This document shows positions 20,488 to 29,120 of a DNA stretch of 64,000 nt, piece by piece (position 1 is the first letter of the stretch; every line of letters starts with the position of its first letter). This DNA comes from Microbacterium marinilacus (GTDB taxonomy: Bacteria; Actinomycetota; Actinomycetes; Actinomycetales; Microbacteriaceae). The stretch spans positions 29,913 to 93,912 of the forward strand of contig NZ_JAIJZW010000012.1 of NCBI RefSeq assembly GCF_019753765.1, in the 5' to 3' direction. Below the pieces are notes generated by a model that did not search any database, had not been told where the DNA came from, and saw only the letters and a program-made list of their open reading frames with translations. The translations under genes and the position numbers were made by a program.

Positions 20488-21242
20488 CCACGATCCTCCT
20501 GCCCCCTTCCGAGACGAAGCGGGCAGGCGGATCGGACGCGCCACTGAATCTCGACGGCCTCTCGCTGTCGGTGCTCGCACCGCAGCGGGAGGCCGTCGTG
20601 GCGTCCGTGGTGGCGCTGTCGGCCGATCCGGAGCGGGCCGCGAAGGCGCTGAAGCTCTCTCCGCGCCAGCGCGGCGAGATCGACGTGAACGCGGCGCTGC
20701 GGGAGTCGGCGGGCATGCCGGCCGTCGACCGCTACACCGGCGTGCTGTTCGACGCGCTCGACGCGGCGTCCCTCGCCCCGGCCGCGCGGTCGTGGCTGGG
20801 CGAGCACGTGCTGATCCAGACGGCCCTGCTCGGGCCGGTGGGGGCCCTGGACGCGATCCCCGCCTACCGGCTGGCGGCGGGTGCGTCGGTGCCGGGCCTG
20901 CCGCCGCTGAAGCGCGTGTGGGCCGAGGCGGTGCGCGGCGCCTTCGTCGGGCTGAGCGGGCTCGTCGTCGATCTGCGGTCTGAGGCGTACGCGGCGCTGG
21001 GGCCGATCCCCGACACGGTGGCGAGCGTGTACGTGCGGGTGGTGTCGCAGGGGCCCGACGGCGCCGCGCGGGCGCTGAACCACTTCAACAAGCGCTCGAA
21101 GGGCCTGCTGGTGCGGCTTCTGGCCGAGGAGCGCCCGGCGCTCGCGGACGTCGATGCCCTGATCGGCTGGGCGGCGCGCGCGGGGGTCGAGATGCGTCCG
21201 TCCCACAGGGTGGGAGAGATCGAGCTCGTCGTCGTCGATTGA
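20484..21242 (+). CDS. yaaA: Peroxide stress protein YaaA family (DUF328/UPF0246)
   Basis: 252 residues. It starts MTTILLPPSETKR, the family hallmark, and ends with the YVRVVSQGPDGAARALNHFNKRSKG stretch typical of YaaA. E. coli YaaA limits intracellular free iron and DNA damage under peroxide stress. TTG start within a four-base overlap with atpC, so it is probably cotranscribed with the ATP synthase genes. The role here is inferred from the family. Confidence 0.88.
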   Translation: MTTILLPPSETKRAGGSDAPLNLDGLSLSVLAPQREAVVASVVALSADPERAAKALKLSPRQRGEIDVNAALRESAGMPAVDRYTGVLFDALDAASLAPAARSWLGEHVLIQTALLGPVGALDAIPAYRLAAGASVPGLPPLKRVWAEAVRGAFVGLSGLVVDLRSEAYAALGPIPDTVASVYVRVVSQGPDGAARALNHFNKRSKGLLVRLLAEERPALADVDALIGWAARAGVEMRPSHRVGEIELVVVD

Positions 21243-21300
21243 GCGACTCGTGAGCCGCGCCCGGTGGGGGCGAATCTTTTCAGCGGGCGCTCAGGATCGC

Positions 21301-21306
21301 TAGTGT
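21301..21306 (+). promoter_or_regulatory. Candidate -10 box of the DUF5684 gene
   Basis: TAGTGT lies 43 bases before the ATG at 21350. The leader carries GGGAGTGGGAGG as ribosome binding site, so this gene is not leaderless. Confidence 0.4.
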
Positions 21307-21349
21307 GGGGCGAGCGCGGTGAACGAGCCGCAGGGAGTGGGAGGTCCTC

Positions 21350-22198
21350 ATGTACGGCGACTATGGCGATTACGGCGGCGCCATCGGCGGTCTGATCGCG
21401 ACGATGATCGGGATCGCGCTGCTGCCGGCGATCGTGGCGTACGTGCTCACGGCCCTCGGGCTGATGAAGATCTTCGAGAAGGCGGGCGTCGAGGGTGCGT
21501 GGCGCGCCTGGATCCCCTTCTACAACGGGATGATCTTCTACAAGCTCGGCGACGTGAACCCCTGGCTGGTCTTCTTCTGGTTCGGCTTCGCCATCCCGTA
21601 CGTGAACATCGTCGTGGGCGTGTTCATGGCGACCATCGGCCTGCTCGCCGCGTACCGGATCACCATCAAGCTGAAGCAGGAGGGCGGCTGGGTCGCACTC
21701 GCGGGGACGGTGCCCCTCATCTGGCTCCTGATCCTGGGCTTCGGGCAGTCGCGCTGGAACCCGAACGTGCCGCCCGTCGCGTGGGCGCACAACGGCTTCG
21801 TGGCGGACCGCACCCGCTGGAACGGCATCCCGGAGCAGCCCTCGCAGCGCGGCGGCCTCGCCCAGCCGGGTTACCCGGCCGGATACCCCCAGCCCGGCTA
21901 CCCGCAGCAGCCCGGCTACCCGCAGCCCGGCGCCCCGGCGGGCGGATACGGCCAGCCCGGGCAGCCCGCGCCGGGCTACCCCGCGCAGCCGCCGTCCGGC
22001 GCCCCGGTGCCGCCTCCCGCGACGCCGCCGACGACGCCGCCCCCGGCCGCTCCTCCGGCCCCCGGCGCGCCCGTGCCGCCGGCGTCGCCGGACGCTCCGA
22101 CGCCGCCGCCGGCTGCGCCTGGCGCGCCGACCCCGCCGCCCGCGAAGGCTCCCGGCGAGGACGAGCCGCCCGCCGGCCCGAACCCGCCGCAGCCGTAA
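21350..22198 (+). CDS. DUF5684-type membrane protein with Pro/Gly/Tyr-rich tail
   Basis: 282 residues. Residues about 1-145 hold four hydrophobic segments (around 13-37, 55-70, 78-100 and 112-130) with [22 protein letters not shown], the pattern of DUF5684 proteins, which sometimes precede signal-peptidase-like genes. From about residue 165 the protein is low-complexity: repeated [15 protein letters not shown] units, then a Pro/Ala-rich run to the end. The tail is presumably disordered. Function unknown. Single-gene transcript, closed by a strong terminator. Confidence 0.8.
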   Translation: MYGDYGDYGGAIGGLIATMIGIALLPAIVAYVLTALGLMKIFEKAGVEGAWRAWIPFYNGMIFYKLGDVNPWLVFFWFGFAIPYVNIVVGVFMATIGLLAAYRITIKLKQEGGWVALAGTVPLIWLLILGFGQSRWNPNVPPVAWAHNGFVADRTRWNGIPEQPSQRGGLAQPGYPAGYPQPGYPQQPGYPQPGAPAGGYGQPGQPAPGYPAQPPSGAPVPPPATPPTTPPPAAPPAPGAPVPPASPDAPTPPPAAPGAPTPPPAKAPGEDEPPAGPNPPQP

Positions 22199-22209
22199 GG
22201 CCGCATCGC

Positions 22210-22251
22210 CACGAGGCCCCGCTCCGAGCTGTCGGAGCGGGGCCTCGTGCG
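22210..22251 (+). terminator. Strong intrinsic-type terminator
   Basis: An 18-bp perfect stem with a four-base loop: the left arm begins CACGAGGCCCCGCTCCGA and the right arm TCGGAGCGGGGCCTCGTG. It follows the stop of the DUF5684 gene by about 12 bases and may serve the convergent MarR gene as well. Confidence 0.85.
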
Positions 22252-22304
22252 TGTGCGAACGGCGCGGCAGGTGCCGGCCGTGCCTGATGCTCAGCGGGCG
22301 GGGC

Positions 22305-22805
22305 TCACGGGGTCCGCCGCCGGCGAGGAGCCGCCGAACGAGGCGGGATCGCGCGGAGGTTATCGCGCGTCCGCTCCAGGATGCGAGCCAGCTCGTCGAC
22401 GTCGCCGTCCGAGAGGTCCCCGAACAGCAGGCTGCTGACGAGCTCGACGTGACCCGGGAACACCTCGGCGAGCACCGTGCGCCCTGCGTCGGTGACGGCG
22501 ACCACGGTGCTGCGCTCGTCCTCGGGCGACGGGGAGCGGGTGACGAGCCCGCGCTCCTCCAGCAGCTGCGCCTGATAGGTCAGGCCACTGCGGCTGTAGA
22601 CGACCCCGTCGGCGAGGTCTGTCATCCGCTGGCGGCCGTCCGGAGAGTCGCCGAGGCGCGCGAGCAGCTGGAACTGCACGTAGCTGAGCCGACCGACGTC
22701 CCGCAGCTGCTTCTCGACGGCGTGGCGCAGCAGCGCGCTGACCTCGGTGAACGCGAAGTAGGCACCGAGCTGGGTCGGGCTGAGGCGGGCGGGCGATGCG
22801 GTCAT
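22305..22805 (-). CDS. MarR-family transcriptional regulator
   Basis: 166 residues with a winged helix: LSYVQFQLLARLGDS, then the recognition helix DLADGVVYSRSGLTYQAQLLEERGLV, and the wing SPSPEDERSTVVAVTDAG. It is divergent from a quinone-oxidoreductase-like gene, and two inverted repeats lie in the 88-bp gap between them. It probably represses both genes and responds to a phenolic or electrophilic ligand; the ligand is unknown. The ATG is preceded by TAGGAT with a six-base gap and no ribosome binding site, so a leaderless mRNA is likely. Confidence 0.9.
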   Translation of the reverse strand: MTASPARLSPTQLGAYFAFTEVSALLRHAVEKQLRDVGRLSYVQFQLLARLGDSPDGRQRMTDLADGVVYSRSGLTYQAQLLEERGLVTRSPSPEDERSTVVAVTDAGRTVLAEVFPGHVELVSSLLFGDLSDGDVDELARILERTRDNLRAIPPRSAAPRRRRTP

Positions 22806-22811
22806 GTCCCC

Positions 22812-22817
22812 ATCCTA
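22812..22817 (-). promoter_or_regulatory. -10 box of the marR gene
   Basis: TAGGAT on the minus strand, six bases before the ATG. The matching -35 position falls inside operator 22823-22840. Confidence 0.6.
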
Positions 22818-22821
22818 TCGA

Positions 22822-22850
22822 TTGCTTCGAGTTCGAAGTAGTGCTACGCT
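22822..22850 (+). promoter_or_regulatory. Promoter of the oxidoreductase gene
   Basis: TTGCTT (22822-22827), a 17-bp spacer and TACGCT (22845-22850). The first operator fills the spacer and the second lies just downstream of the start point, so the layout suits repression. Confidence 0.6.
22823..22840. promoter_or_regulatory. MarR operator 1 (inverted repeat)
   Basis: TGCTTCGAGTTCGAAGTA is an 18-bp near-perfect inverted repeat. It covers the spacer of the oxidoreductase promoter and the -35 region of the marR promoter. Confidence 0.65.
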
Positions 22851-22857
22851 CGGCACA

Positions 22858-22875
22858 TGCTTCGAAATCAAAGCA
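22858..22875. promoter_or_regulatory. MarR operator 2 (inverted repeat)
   Basis: TGCTTCGAAATCAAAGCA is the second 18-bp inverted repeat. It shares the TGCTTCGA half-site with operator 1, and the two start 35 bp apart. Confidence 0.6.
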
Positions 22876-22893
22876 ATTAACGAAGGAGACATC

Positions 22894-23826
22894 ATGAAGG
22901 CAATGCGGTTCTTCGAGGTCGGCGGACCCGAGGTGCTCCGGTACGACGACGTCGAGCGGCCGACGCCGGAACCGGGGGAGGTGAGGCTGCGTGTGGCGGC
23001 CTCCGCCTTCAACGCGGCCGACGACGGGATGCGGGCCGGGTTCCTCCCGATCCCGGTCGTGCTCCCGCACATCCCGGGCTACGACGTGTCCGGCACGGTC
23101 GACGCGGTCGGCGCCGGCGTGACGGGCATCGGGATCGGCGACGCGGTGTTCGGGTTCCTCCCGATGGAGCGCGACGGCGGAGCCGCGGAGTACGTCGTCG
23201 CGCCGGCGGACGCCGTGGTCACGGCGCCGACCCGCATCCCGCTGGCCGACGCCGCGGCGCTGCCCTCGGTGACGCTGACGGCCTGGCAGGCGCTGTTCGA
23301 CGACGGCGGACTCGAGGCGGGGCAGCGTGTGCTCATCGTCGGCGCCGGCGGTGCGGTGGGAAAGCACGCCGTCCGCCTCGCCAAGCGAGCCGGCGTGCAC
23401 GTCGTCGCCACGGCGAGCCCGCGAAGCGTGGACGCCGTACGCGCCGCCGGTGCGGACGAGATCGTCGACCGCACCGCCGTCGCGCTGCTCGACGCCGTCT
23501 CCGAGCCGGTCGACGTCCTGCTGAACCTGGCTCCCCTCGATCCCGAGGAGTTCGCCGCGCTGGTCGCGCTGGTGCGCGACGGCGGGGCGGTCGTCAGCAC
23601 CACCGCCTGGATGCCGACGCCGGCCGACGCCGGGCGAGGGGTGCGGTCGACGACGGTGTTCGTGCGCGCAGATCGCGAGCGCCTCCTGCAGGTGGCCGCC
23701 CTCGTCGACGACGGCGGGCTGCAGGCCGACGTGAGCCGCCGCGTCCCGCTCGGTCGGCTGTCGGAGCTGCACGCCGAGGCCTCGACCGGTCGCATCGCCG
23801 GGAAGGTCATCGTCGTCCCCGAGTGA
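22894..23826 (+). CDS. NADP-dependent quinone-oxidoreductase-like alcohol dehydrogenase
   Basis: 310 residues of the zinc-free medium-chain dehydrogenase/reductase group. The N-terminus MKAMRFFEVGGPEVLRYDDV, IPGYDVSGTVDAVG, and the Rossmann motif VLIVGAGGAVGKHAVRLAKR are clear. The structural zinc-site cysteines are absent. Likely role: reduction of quinones or reactive carbonyls. The ATG at 22894 has GAAGGAG ahead. It is controlled by the divergent MarR protein, as inferred from the two operators. Confidence 0.9.
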   Translation: MKAMRFFEVGGPEVLRYDDVERPTPEPGEVRLRVAASAFNAADDGMRAGFLPIPVVLPHIPGYDVSGTVDAVGAGVTGIGIGDAVFGFLPMERDGGAAEYVVAPADAVVTAPTRIPLADAAALPSVTLTAWQALFDDGGLEAGQRVLIVGAGGAVGKHAVRLAKRAGVHVVATASPRSVDAVRAAGADEIVDRTAVALLDAVSEPVDVLLNLAPLDPEEFAALVALVRDGGAVVSTTAWMPTPADAGRGVRSTTVFVRADRERLLQVAALVDDGGLQADVSRRVPLGRLSELHAEASTGRIAGKVIVVPE

Positions 23827-23932
23827 GCGGGCGGGCGCCGGACGACCCCGGAACGCCTCGGACGCGTGCGGGGCGCCCGTGGCCGTCGCGCGAGCGATGC
23901 CGACGCGGCCCGGGCGGGCGGGCGGGGTCGCG

Positions 23933-23938
23933 TAGCGT
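23933..23938 (+). promoter_or_regulatory. -10 box of the aldo/keto reductase gene
   Basis: TAGCGT ends six bases before the ATG at 23945, so the transcript is probably leaderless. Confidence 0.5.
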
Positions 23939-23944
23939 GGGGGC

Positions 23945-24943
23945 ATGAGCGTCGGGATGCGTCGGGTCGGGCAGTCGGGTCTGCTGGTGTCGGAGGTCGG
24001 CCTCGGCTGCAACAACTTCGGCCGCCCCGGCACGGCCACGGAGTCGCTCGACGGGACGCGCGCGGTCCTCGACGCCGCCATCGAGCACGGCGTCGTCTTC
24101 CTCGACACCGCCGAGATGTACGGCGGACAGGGACGCAGCGAGACGCTCATGGGCGAGGCGCTCGCCGGTCGCCGGGACCGGGTGGTGGTGGCGACGAAGT
24201 TCGGGCACTCCGGCGTCGACATGGGGCACGGGCCGACAGCGGGCGCCAAGGGATCACGGGCGTACATCCGCCGCGCCGTCGACGCGTCCCTCGCCCGGCT
24301 GCGCACCGACTGGATCGACCTCTACCAGCTGCACACGCCCGACCCCGGCACTCCCATCGCCGAGACGGTCGACGCCCTCGACGATCTGGTGAGGGAGGGC
24401 AAGATCCGCTACTACGGGCACTCGAACCTCACCGGGTGGCAGATCGCGGAGGCCGCTCTGACCGCGGCGGGCGGCGCCGGATCGCCGGGGCGGGCGCTGC
24501 CGGGATTCGTCTCGTCGCAGAACCAGTTCTCGCTTCTCGAACGGGAAGCCGAGCGGGAGGTGCTTCCCGCCGTGCGGCACTTCGGTCTGGGGTTCTTCCC
24601 GTACTTCCCGCTCTACAACGGGCTGCTCACGGGCAAGTTCACGCGCGAGGGGGGCCCGGAGGGCAGCCGCATCATGTCGCAGCGCCGCCACCTGTGGGAG
24701 AACGCCCCATGGGGCGCGCTCGAGTCCTACCAGGCGTTCTGCGATGCGCGCGGCATCACGATGCTCGAGGCCACGTTCGGCTGGCTGCTCTCGCAGGACG
24801 CCGTGGCGAGCGTGATCGCGGGGGCCACCTCGCCCGCACAGGTGGCCGCGAACGCCGCCGCCGGCGGCGCGTGGCGCCCGACGGAGGAGGAGCTCGTCGA
24901 GATCGACGAGATCTTCCCCGGACCGCTCTCGTCGGAGGGCTGA
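23945..24943 (+). CDS. Aldo/keto reductase
   Basis: 332 residues, an NADPH-dependent (beta/alpha)8 barrel. The catalytic tetrad is present: Asp in FLDTAEMYGG with its Tyr, Lys in VVATKFG, and the active-site His in YQLHTPDP. The C-terminal cofactor-binding region reads SVIAGATSPAQVAANAAA. It resembles YajO/Tas-like or YghZ-like reductases of carbonyls. Substrate unknown. It stands as a single gene with its own promoter. Confidence 0.92.
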   Translation: MSVGMRRVGQSGLLVSEVGLGCNNFGRPGTATESLDGTRAVLDAAIEHGVVFLDTAEMYGGQGRSETLMGEALAGRRDRVVVATKFGHSGVDMGHGPTAGAKGSRAYIRRAVDASLARLRTDWIDLYQLHTPDPGTPIAETVDALDDLVREGKIRYYGHSNLTGWQIAEAALTAAGGAGSPGRALPGFVSSQNQFSLLEREAEREVLPAVRHFGLGFFPYFPLYNGLLTGKFTREGGPEGSRIMSQRRHLWENAPWGALESYQAFCDARGITMLEATFGWLLSQDAVASVIAGATSPAQVAANAAAGGAWRPTEEELVEIDEIFPGPLSSEG

Positions 24944-25012
24944 CGGAGGGGAGGACGCCACCTGCCTCCTCCGATCCGGTATCGCGCCACCGGTGCGACG
25001 CGCCGCTGCGGC

Positions 25013-25018
25013 TAGGAT
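25013..25018 (+). promoter_or_regulatory. Candidate -10 box of the PP2C gene
   Basis: TAGGAT lies 66 bases before the ATG at 25085, so a leader of about 60 nt is expected. An in-frame GTG at 25019 lies too close to this box to be translated from it. Confidence 0.4.
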
Positions 25019-25084
25019 GTGAGAGCCCGTGACGGCCTCGCCCCTCGTGCGCGAGCCGCGACGTCTTCCCGACCCCGGAGGTCC

Positions 25085-26038
25085 ATGCCCGTGTCCGACG
25101 CCCCCCAGACGGCGCAGTCACAGTCGGTGACGCTGCCCACTGGCGTCGAAGCCGTTCTGACGTGGGCGGGAGCGACCCACCGCGGCCGCAAGCGCGACAT
25201 CAACCAGGACGCGCTCCTCACCGCCTATCCGCTGTTCGTCGTCGCCGACGGGATGGGCGGGCACATCGGAGGCGAGATCGCCAGCGCGAGCACGGTCGAC
25301 CGCCTGCAGCGCATGGTGGGCAAGGGCCCCGTGACGCCCGAGGCGATCGAGAAGGCGCTGGTCAAGGCGGTGCGCGACATCGGCGACCACCCGGAGACCA
25401 CGGACGAGGGCACCGGGACCACGGTCACCGGCGTCTACCTCGACATCACCGACGACGACGCGACGTGGGTCGCCCTCAACATCGGCGACTCGCGGGTCTA
25501 CCTGCAGCGCGACGACGCGCTCGCGCAGGTGACGACCGACCACTCGCTGGTGCAGGAGCTCGTCGCCGCCGGGCGGCTCAGCCCCGAGGAGGCCGAGAAC
25601 CACCCGTACGGCAACGTGATCACCCGCGCGGTCGGCCCCAGCGAGGGCGCCGTGCCCGACTACGTGCGACTCGACGTGCGCGACGGCGACCGATTCGTCA
25701 TCTGCTCCGACGGGCTCACCAAGGAGCTCACGGACTACGGCATCCTGCACTTCCTGCGCCTGCACGCCGATCCCGCGGCAGCCGTGGACGCGATGCTGGA
25801 GGCAGCGCTCGAGAACGGCGGTCGTGATAACATCACGATCGTGGTGCTCGACGTGGCCGTGCCGGGCCAGCAGGCTCCGGAGCCTTCGGAGGCGCGCCGG
25901 GCGACGGCGGAGACCGCGACCGCCGCGGACACGGCCGAGGCCGTCGACACGGCGGATGCCATCGACACGGCGGAGGCCGGCGAGAGCGCGGCCGAAGGTC
26001 GGCGAGGCTCGTCCCCCGTCGGCGATCCGCGCCAGTAG
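25085..26038 (+). CDS. PP2C-family protein Ser/Thr phosphatase
   Basis: 317 residues. The metal-binding PP2C motifs are all present: RDINQDA, FVVADGMGGHIGGE, NIGDSRVYL, DRFVICSDGLT and GGRDNITIVVLDV. It resembles PstP, which reverses Ser/Thr kinase signalling, but it has no membrane helix. After the domain (about residue 255) comes an Ala/Thr/Asp-rich tail with repeated DTAEAVDTADAIDTAEAG units. It lies 57 bases before the EccC/FtsK-like gene on the same strand. No kinase or FHA gene is nearby. Confidence 0.92.
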   Translation: MPVSDAPQTAQSQSVTLPTGVEAVLTWAGATHRGRKRDINQDALLTAYPLFVVADGMGGHIGGEIASASTVDRLQRMVGKGPVTPEAIEKALVKAVRDIGDHPETTDEGTGTTVTGVYLDITDDDATWVALNIGDSRVYLQRDDALAQVTTDHSLVQELVAAGRLSPEEAENHPYGNVITRAVGPSEGAVPDYVRLDVRDGDRFVICSDGLTKELTDYGILHFLRLHADPAAAVDAMLEAALENGGRDNITIVVLDVAVPGQQAPEPSEARRATAETATAADTAEAVDTADAIDTAEAGESAAEGRRGSSPVGDPRQ

Positions 26039-26095
26039 TCCCCATCGAGGGGGTCCGCCGACCGTGCCGGTGGCCGGGTCGGGTGGACTGGCGTC

Positions 26096-28945
26096 ATGCC
26101 TGCCTCCTCCGCTCCGCGCCTCGCGACGCCGGCGGTCGTGCCGCCGTCACCAGCGGGCGACCCGATCGTGCTGCCCCCGCCCGAGGCACCGCCCCCGCGC
26201 GCGCCGTCTCCGGTCGTCGCCTCACTCGTCCCGATGGTCGCGTCGGTCGCGATCTGGGCCGTCACGGGTTCGCTGATGGCGCTGTGCTTCGCGGCCCTCG
26301 GGCCGCTGATGGCGGTGGCGTCGCTCGTCGATCGCGCCCGCGGCGGCCGCCGACGGCGCCGCGAGGCGCAGCGCGAGAACGCCGAGGCGCTGCGTCGGGC
26401 GAACGAGCAGATCGACCGGCGGCACGAGGCGGAACGGGCGACCCGCTGGCGTGAGAGCCCCGATGCCGCGACGCTGCTCGCGGACCCCCGGCGGCAGTGG
26501 CGGTGCACAGGCACCGAGATGGTGGTCGGACGCGGGGCCGTGCCGAGCGCCGTGCGGGTGACCGGGGGAGAGGGCGAGGTCGCCGCCGAGGTCCGACGTC
26601 GCGCGGGCATGCTCGACGACGCGCCGGTCACGGTGCCGCTGTCGGCGGGCGTGGCCGTGCAGGGCGATGCGGTCGTCGCCGCGGCCGTCGCCCGGGCTCT
26701 GGTGCTGCAGCTCGCGCTGTCGCGTCCGCCGGGTGAGCTGGCGATGGTGGCGGCGCCGGAGCGCGAGCAGGGCTGGGCCACGACCATGCCCCACTGGGCA
26801 CCGGGCGCCGGCCTCCGCGCGGGGACGGGTGCCGGGGGCGGCTCGACGCGGGTCGCGCTCGTCGAGGGCGACCCCGCGACGATCGCGACGACCGCGGCGG
26901 ATGTCGTCGTCGCGATCGTCGCGCCCGGCGCCGACGTCCCGTCGTCCTGCGGCGCGCTCCTCGAGGTCGACGGGGTGGCCCGCGGCCGGGTGCTGTGGGG
27001 CGGCGCGGCGATCGACGTCCAGGCCGAGGGGCTGTCGGCTCCACAGGCGGAGGCGATCGCCCGGCGTCTCACCGCACGCGCCGTGCCGGCGGGCGCCGCG
27101 GACGGCACCGTCCTCCTCGGCGAACTGCGCGGCCCGTCGACCGGCGAGCCGCTCGGCGCGCTCGGCTGCGCGATCGGGCGGGAGGGCGCGGAGACCGCCG
27201 TCGTCGACCTGGTGGCCGACGGCCCGCACGCGGTCGTCGTCGGCATGACCGGCAGCGGCAAGAGCGAGCTCCTCCTCACGTGGGTGACCGCGCTCGCGGG
27301 CAGCCTCCCGCCGGATCGGGTGCAGTTCCTGCTCGCCGACTTCAAGGGAGGCACGGCGTTCGCGGCGCTCGGCGAGCTGCCCCACGTCTCCGGGGTGATC
27401 ACCGACCTCGACGGCGGAGGCGCACGCCGCGCCGTCGAGAGCCTGCGCGCCGAGATCCGGCGCCGGGAGATCGCGCTGGGCGCCGTCGGGGCGCGGGACG
27501 TGTCCGATCCGCGGGCGGAGCTGCCGCGCCTGGTGATCGTCGTCGACGAGTTCGCGGCGATGCTGCAGGAGCATCCCGATCTGCACGCGGTGTTCACCGA
27601 CGTGGCCGCGCGCGGCCGGGCGCTCGGGCTGCATCTGGTGCTCGGCACCCAGCGCGCCGGCGGCGTGCTGCGGGACGCGCTGGTCGCCAACTGCCCGCTG
27701 CGCATCGGGCTGCGGATGACGGAGCCCGCCGAGAGTCGAGCGCTGCTCGGCGAGGACGGCGCGGCGGCCCTGCCCGGCGGAGCGGACGGGCGCGGGCTCG
27801 CCTGGATCCGTCGTGCCGGAGACGCCGCCCCGCGCCTCACCCGCGTGGCGTTGTCGCAGCCCGCCGACGTCGCGGCGGCGAGGGAGCGATTCGTCGGGCG
27901 CGCGCGTCCGCCGGCGCCCTGGCTGCCGCCGCTGCCGACACAGCTCTCGCGCGGCGAGGTCGCGGCACTCGCCGGTGACGTCATGCCGGAGGGTGCCGTC
28001 CTGCTCGGCCTCGCCGACGATCCGGCACGGCAGCGAAGGCTGCCGGTGGTGCTGACGCCCGGCGTCGACCGAGGGCTCGTGGTGGTGGGAGCCGGAGGCA
28101 CCGGCCGGTCGTCCGTCGCAGCGCTCGTCGGCGGAGCGCCCGGCGAGGCGATCGTCGTGCCCCGCGACGCGGAGGCGGCGTGGGACGCGCTCGAGCTGGC
28201 GGACCGCACGCGGCCCCGCCTGCTCGTGATCGACGACGTCGACGCCGTGCTGGTCCGCTACCCGGCCGAGTACGCGCAGGCCGCTGCCGAGCGGATCGAG
28301 GAGATCGTGCGCGACGCGGGCGAGAGCGGCACGACGGTCGTGCTGACGGCGGCGCGCCTGTCCGGCGCCGTCCTGCGCGTCGCCGACCTGCTGCCGCGCC
28401 GGGCGCTGCTGGCACTGCCCGGGCGCGCCGAGCACGCCGCCGCCGGCGGGGACGTGGCGACGTTCGACCCGTCCCGCCCGCCGGGGCGCGCGGTCCTGGA
28501 CGGCCTGGAGGTGCAGTTCGCGCTGCCCGACGCGCCGGCGGCGCCGGCAGAGCCCGCGTCGCCGCGCACCTGGGCGCCGACCGACGCCGTCACAGGCATG
28601 GTGCTGCGCGCCGCCCGGCGCAGAGCAGAGCAGCTCGCCGCGGCGTGGGGCGACGGCGTGCGGCTCGTGCCGCTCGACGCCCTCCCCTCGGGCGCCCGGC
28701 TCGACGCGCTCGCCGGCGCCGCGGAGCGCGTCGTGCTCGCGGGCGACGGCGACGCCTGGCAGCGGCAATGGTCGCTGCTGCAGGACGTGCGCGCCTCGGC
28801 CCCGTTCGTCGTGGGAGCCGACTGCGCCACCGAGCTGCGCACGCTTCTCGGTGAGCGCGACCTGCCGCCCTACGCCCGTACCCGCGCCTCCCGTGCCTGG
28901 CTGCTCCGCGACACGCAGCCGCCCGAGCGCGTGCTGCTGCCGTGA
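26096..28945 (+). CDS. Membrane-anchored FtsK/SpoIIIE ATPase, EccC-like, without other type VII genes nearby
   Basis: 949 residues. A Pro-rich N-terminus is followed by two membrane helices (about 40-75) and a basic, charged helix, then ATPase domains in tandem. The first FtsK/SpoIIIE domain has an intact Walker A GMTGSGKSE (383-391) and Walker B VIVVDEF (D484, E485). A later domain has VGAGGTGRSS near 664-673, where the Walker A lysine is Arg, and LLVIDDVDAVL near 708. This is the plan of EccC-type motors of type VII (ESX) secretion, but no WXG100 substrate, EccB/D/E or mycosin gene is in the window. DNA translocation like FtsK is less likely because the C-terminal gamma domain is missing. 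Substrate unknown. Confidence 0.82.
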   Translation: MPASSAPRLATPAVVPPSPAGDPIVLPPPEAPPPRAPSPVVASLVPMVASVAIWAVTGSLMALCFAALGPLMAVASLVDRARGGRRRRREAQRENAEALRRANEQIDRRHEAERATRWRESPDAATLLADPRRQWRCTGTEMVVGRGAVPSAVRVTGGEGEVAAEVRRRAGMLDDAPVTVPLSAGVAVQGDAVVAAAVARALVLQLALSRPPGELAMVAAPEREQGWATTMPHWAPGAGLRAGTGAGGGSTRVALVEGDPATIATTAADVVVAIVAPGADVPSSCGALLEVDGVARGRVLWGGAAIDVQAEGLSAPQAEAIARRLTARAVPAGAADGTVLLGELRGPSTGEPLGALGCAIGREGAETAVVDLVADGPHAVVVGMTGSGKSELLLTWVTALAGSLPPDRVQFLLADFKGGTAFAALGELPHVSGVITDLDGGGARRAVESLRAEIRRREIALGAVGARDVSDPRAELPRLVIVVDEFAAMLQEHPDLHAVFTDVAARGRALGLHLVLGTQRAGGVLRDALVANCPLRIGLRMTEPAESRALLGEDGAAALPGGADGRGLAWIRRAGDAAPRLTRVALSQPADVAAARERFVGRARPPAPWLPPLPTQLSRGEVAALAGDVMPEGAVLLGLADDPARQRRLPVVLTPGVDRGLVVVGAGGTGRSSVAALVGGAPGEAIVVPRDAEAAWDALELADRTRPRLLVIDDVDAVLVRYPAEYAQAAAERIEEIVRDAGESGTTVVLTAARLSGAVLRVADLLPRRALLALPGRAEHAAAGGDVATFDPSRPPGRAVLDGLEVQFALPDAPAAPAEPASPRTWAPTDAVTGMVLRAARRRAEQLAAAWGDGVRLVPLDALPSGARLDALAGAAERVVLAGDGDAWQRQWSLLQDVRASAPFVVGADCATELRTLLGERDLPPYARTRASRAWLLRDTQPPERVLLP

Positions 28946-29120
28946 GCGGCACACCCGCGTCCGTCCCGGCGCTGAGCGCGAGGCCGCGGCTCCGACGGAG
29001 ATCTCGTGTTCTTCGGACCATCCCCGTCCAGCGTCTCCGAGGAAGCCGATATCTCCGCGCGAAGCGGAAGGCGGAGAACGCGGATCAGGACGGCGTCGGC
29101 ACCGCTGACACCGCCGCCGA

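Noticed and set aside
26096..28945. FtsK chromosome translocase
   Set aside because: It has two membrane helices rather than four, tandem ATPase domains and no gamma DNA-reading domain at the end.
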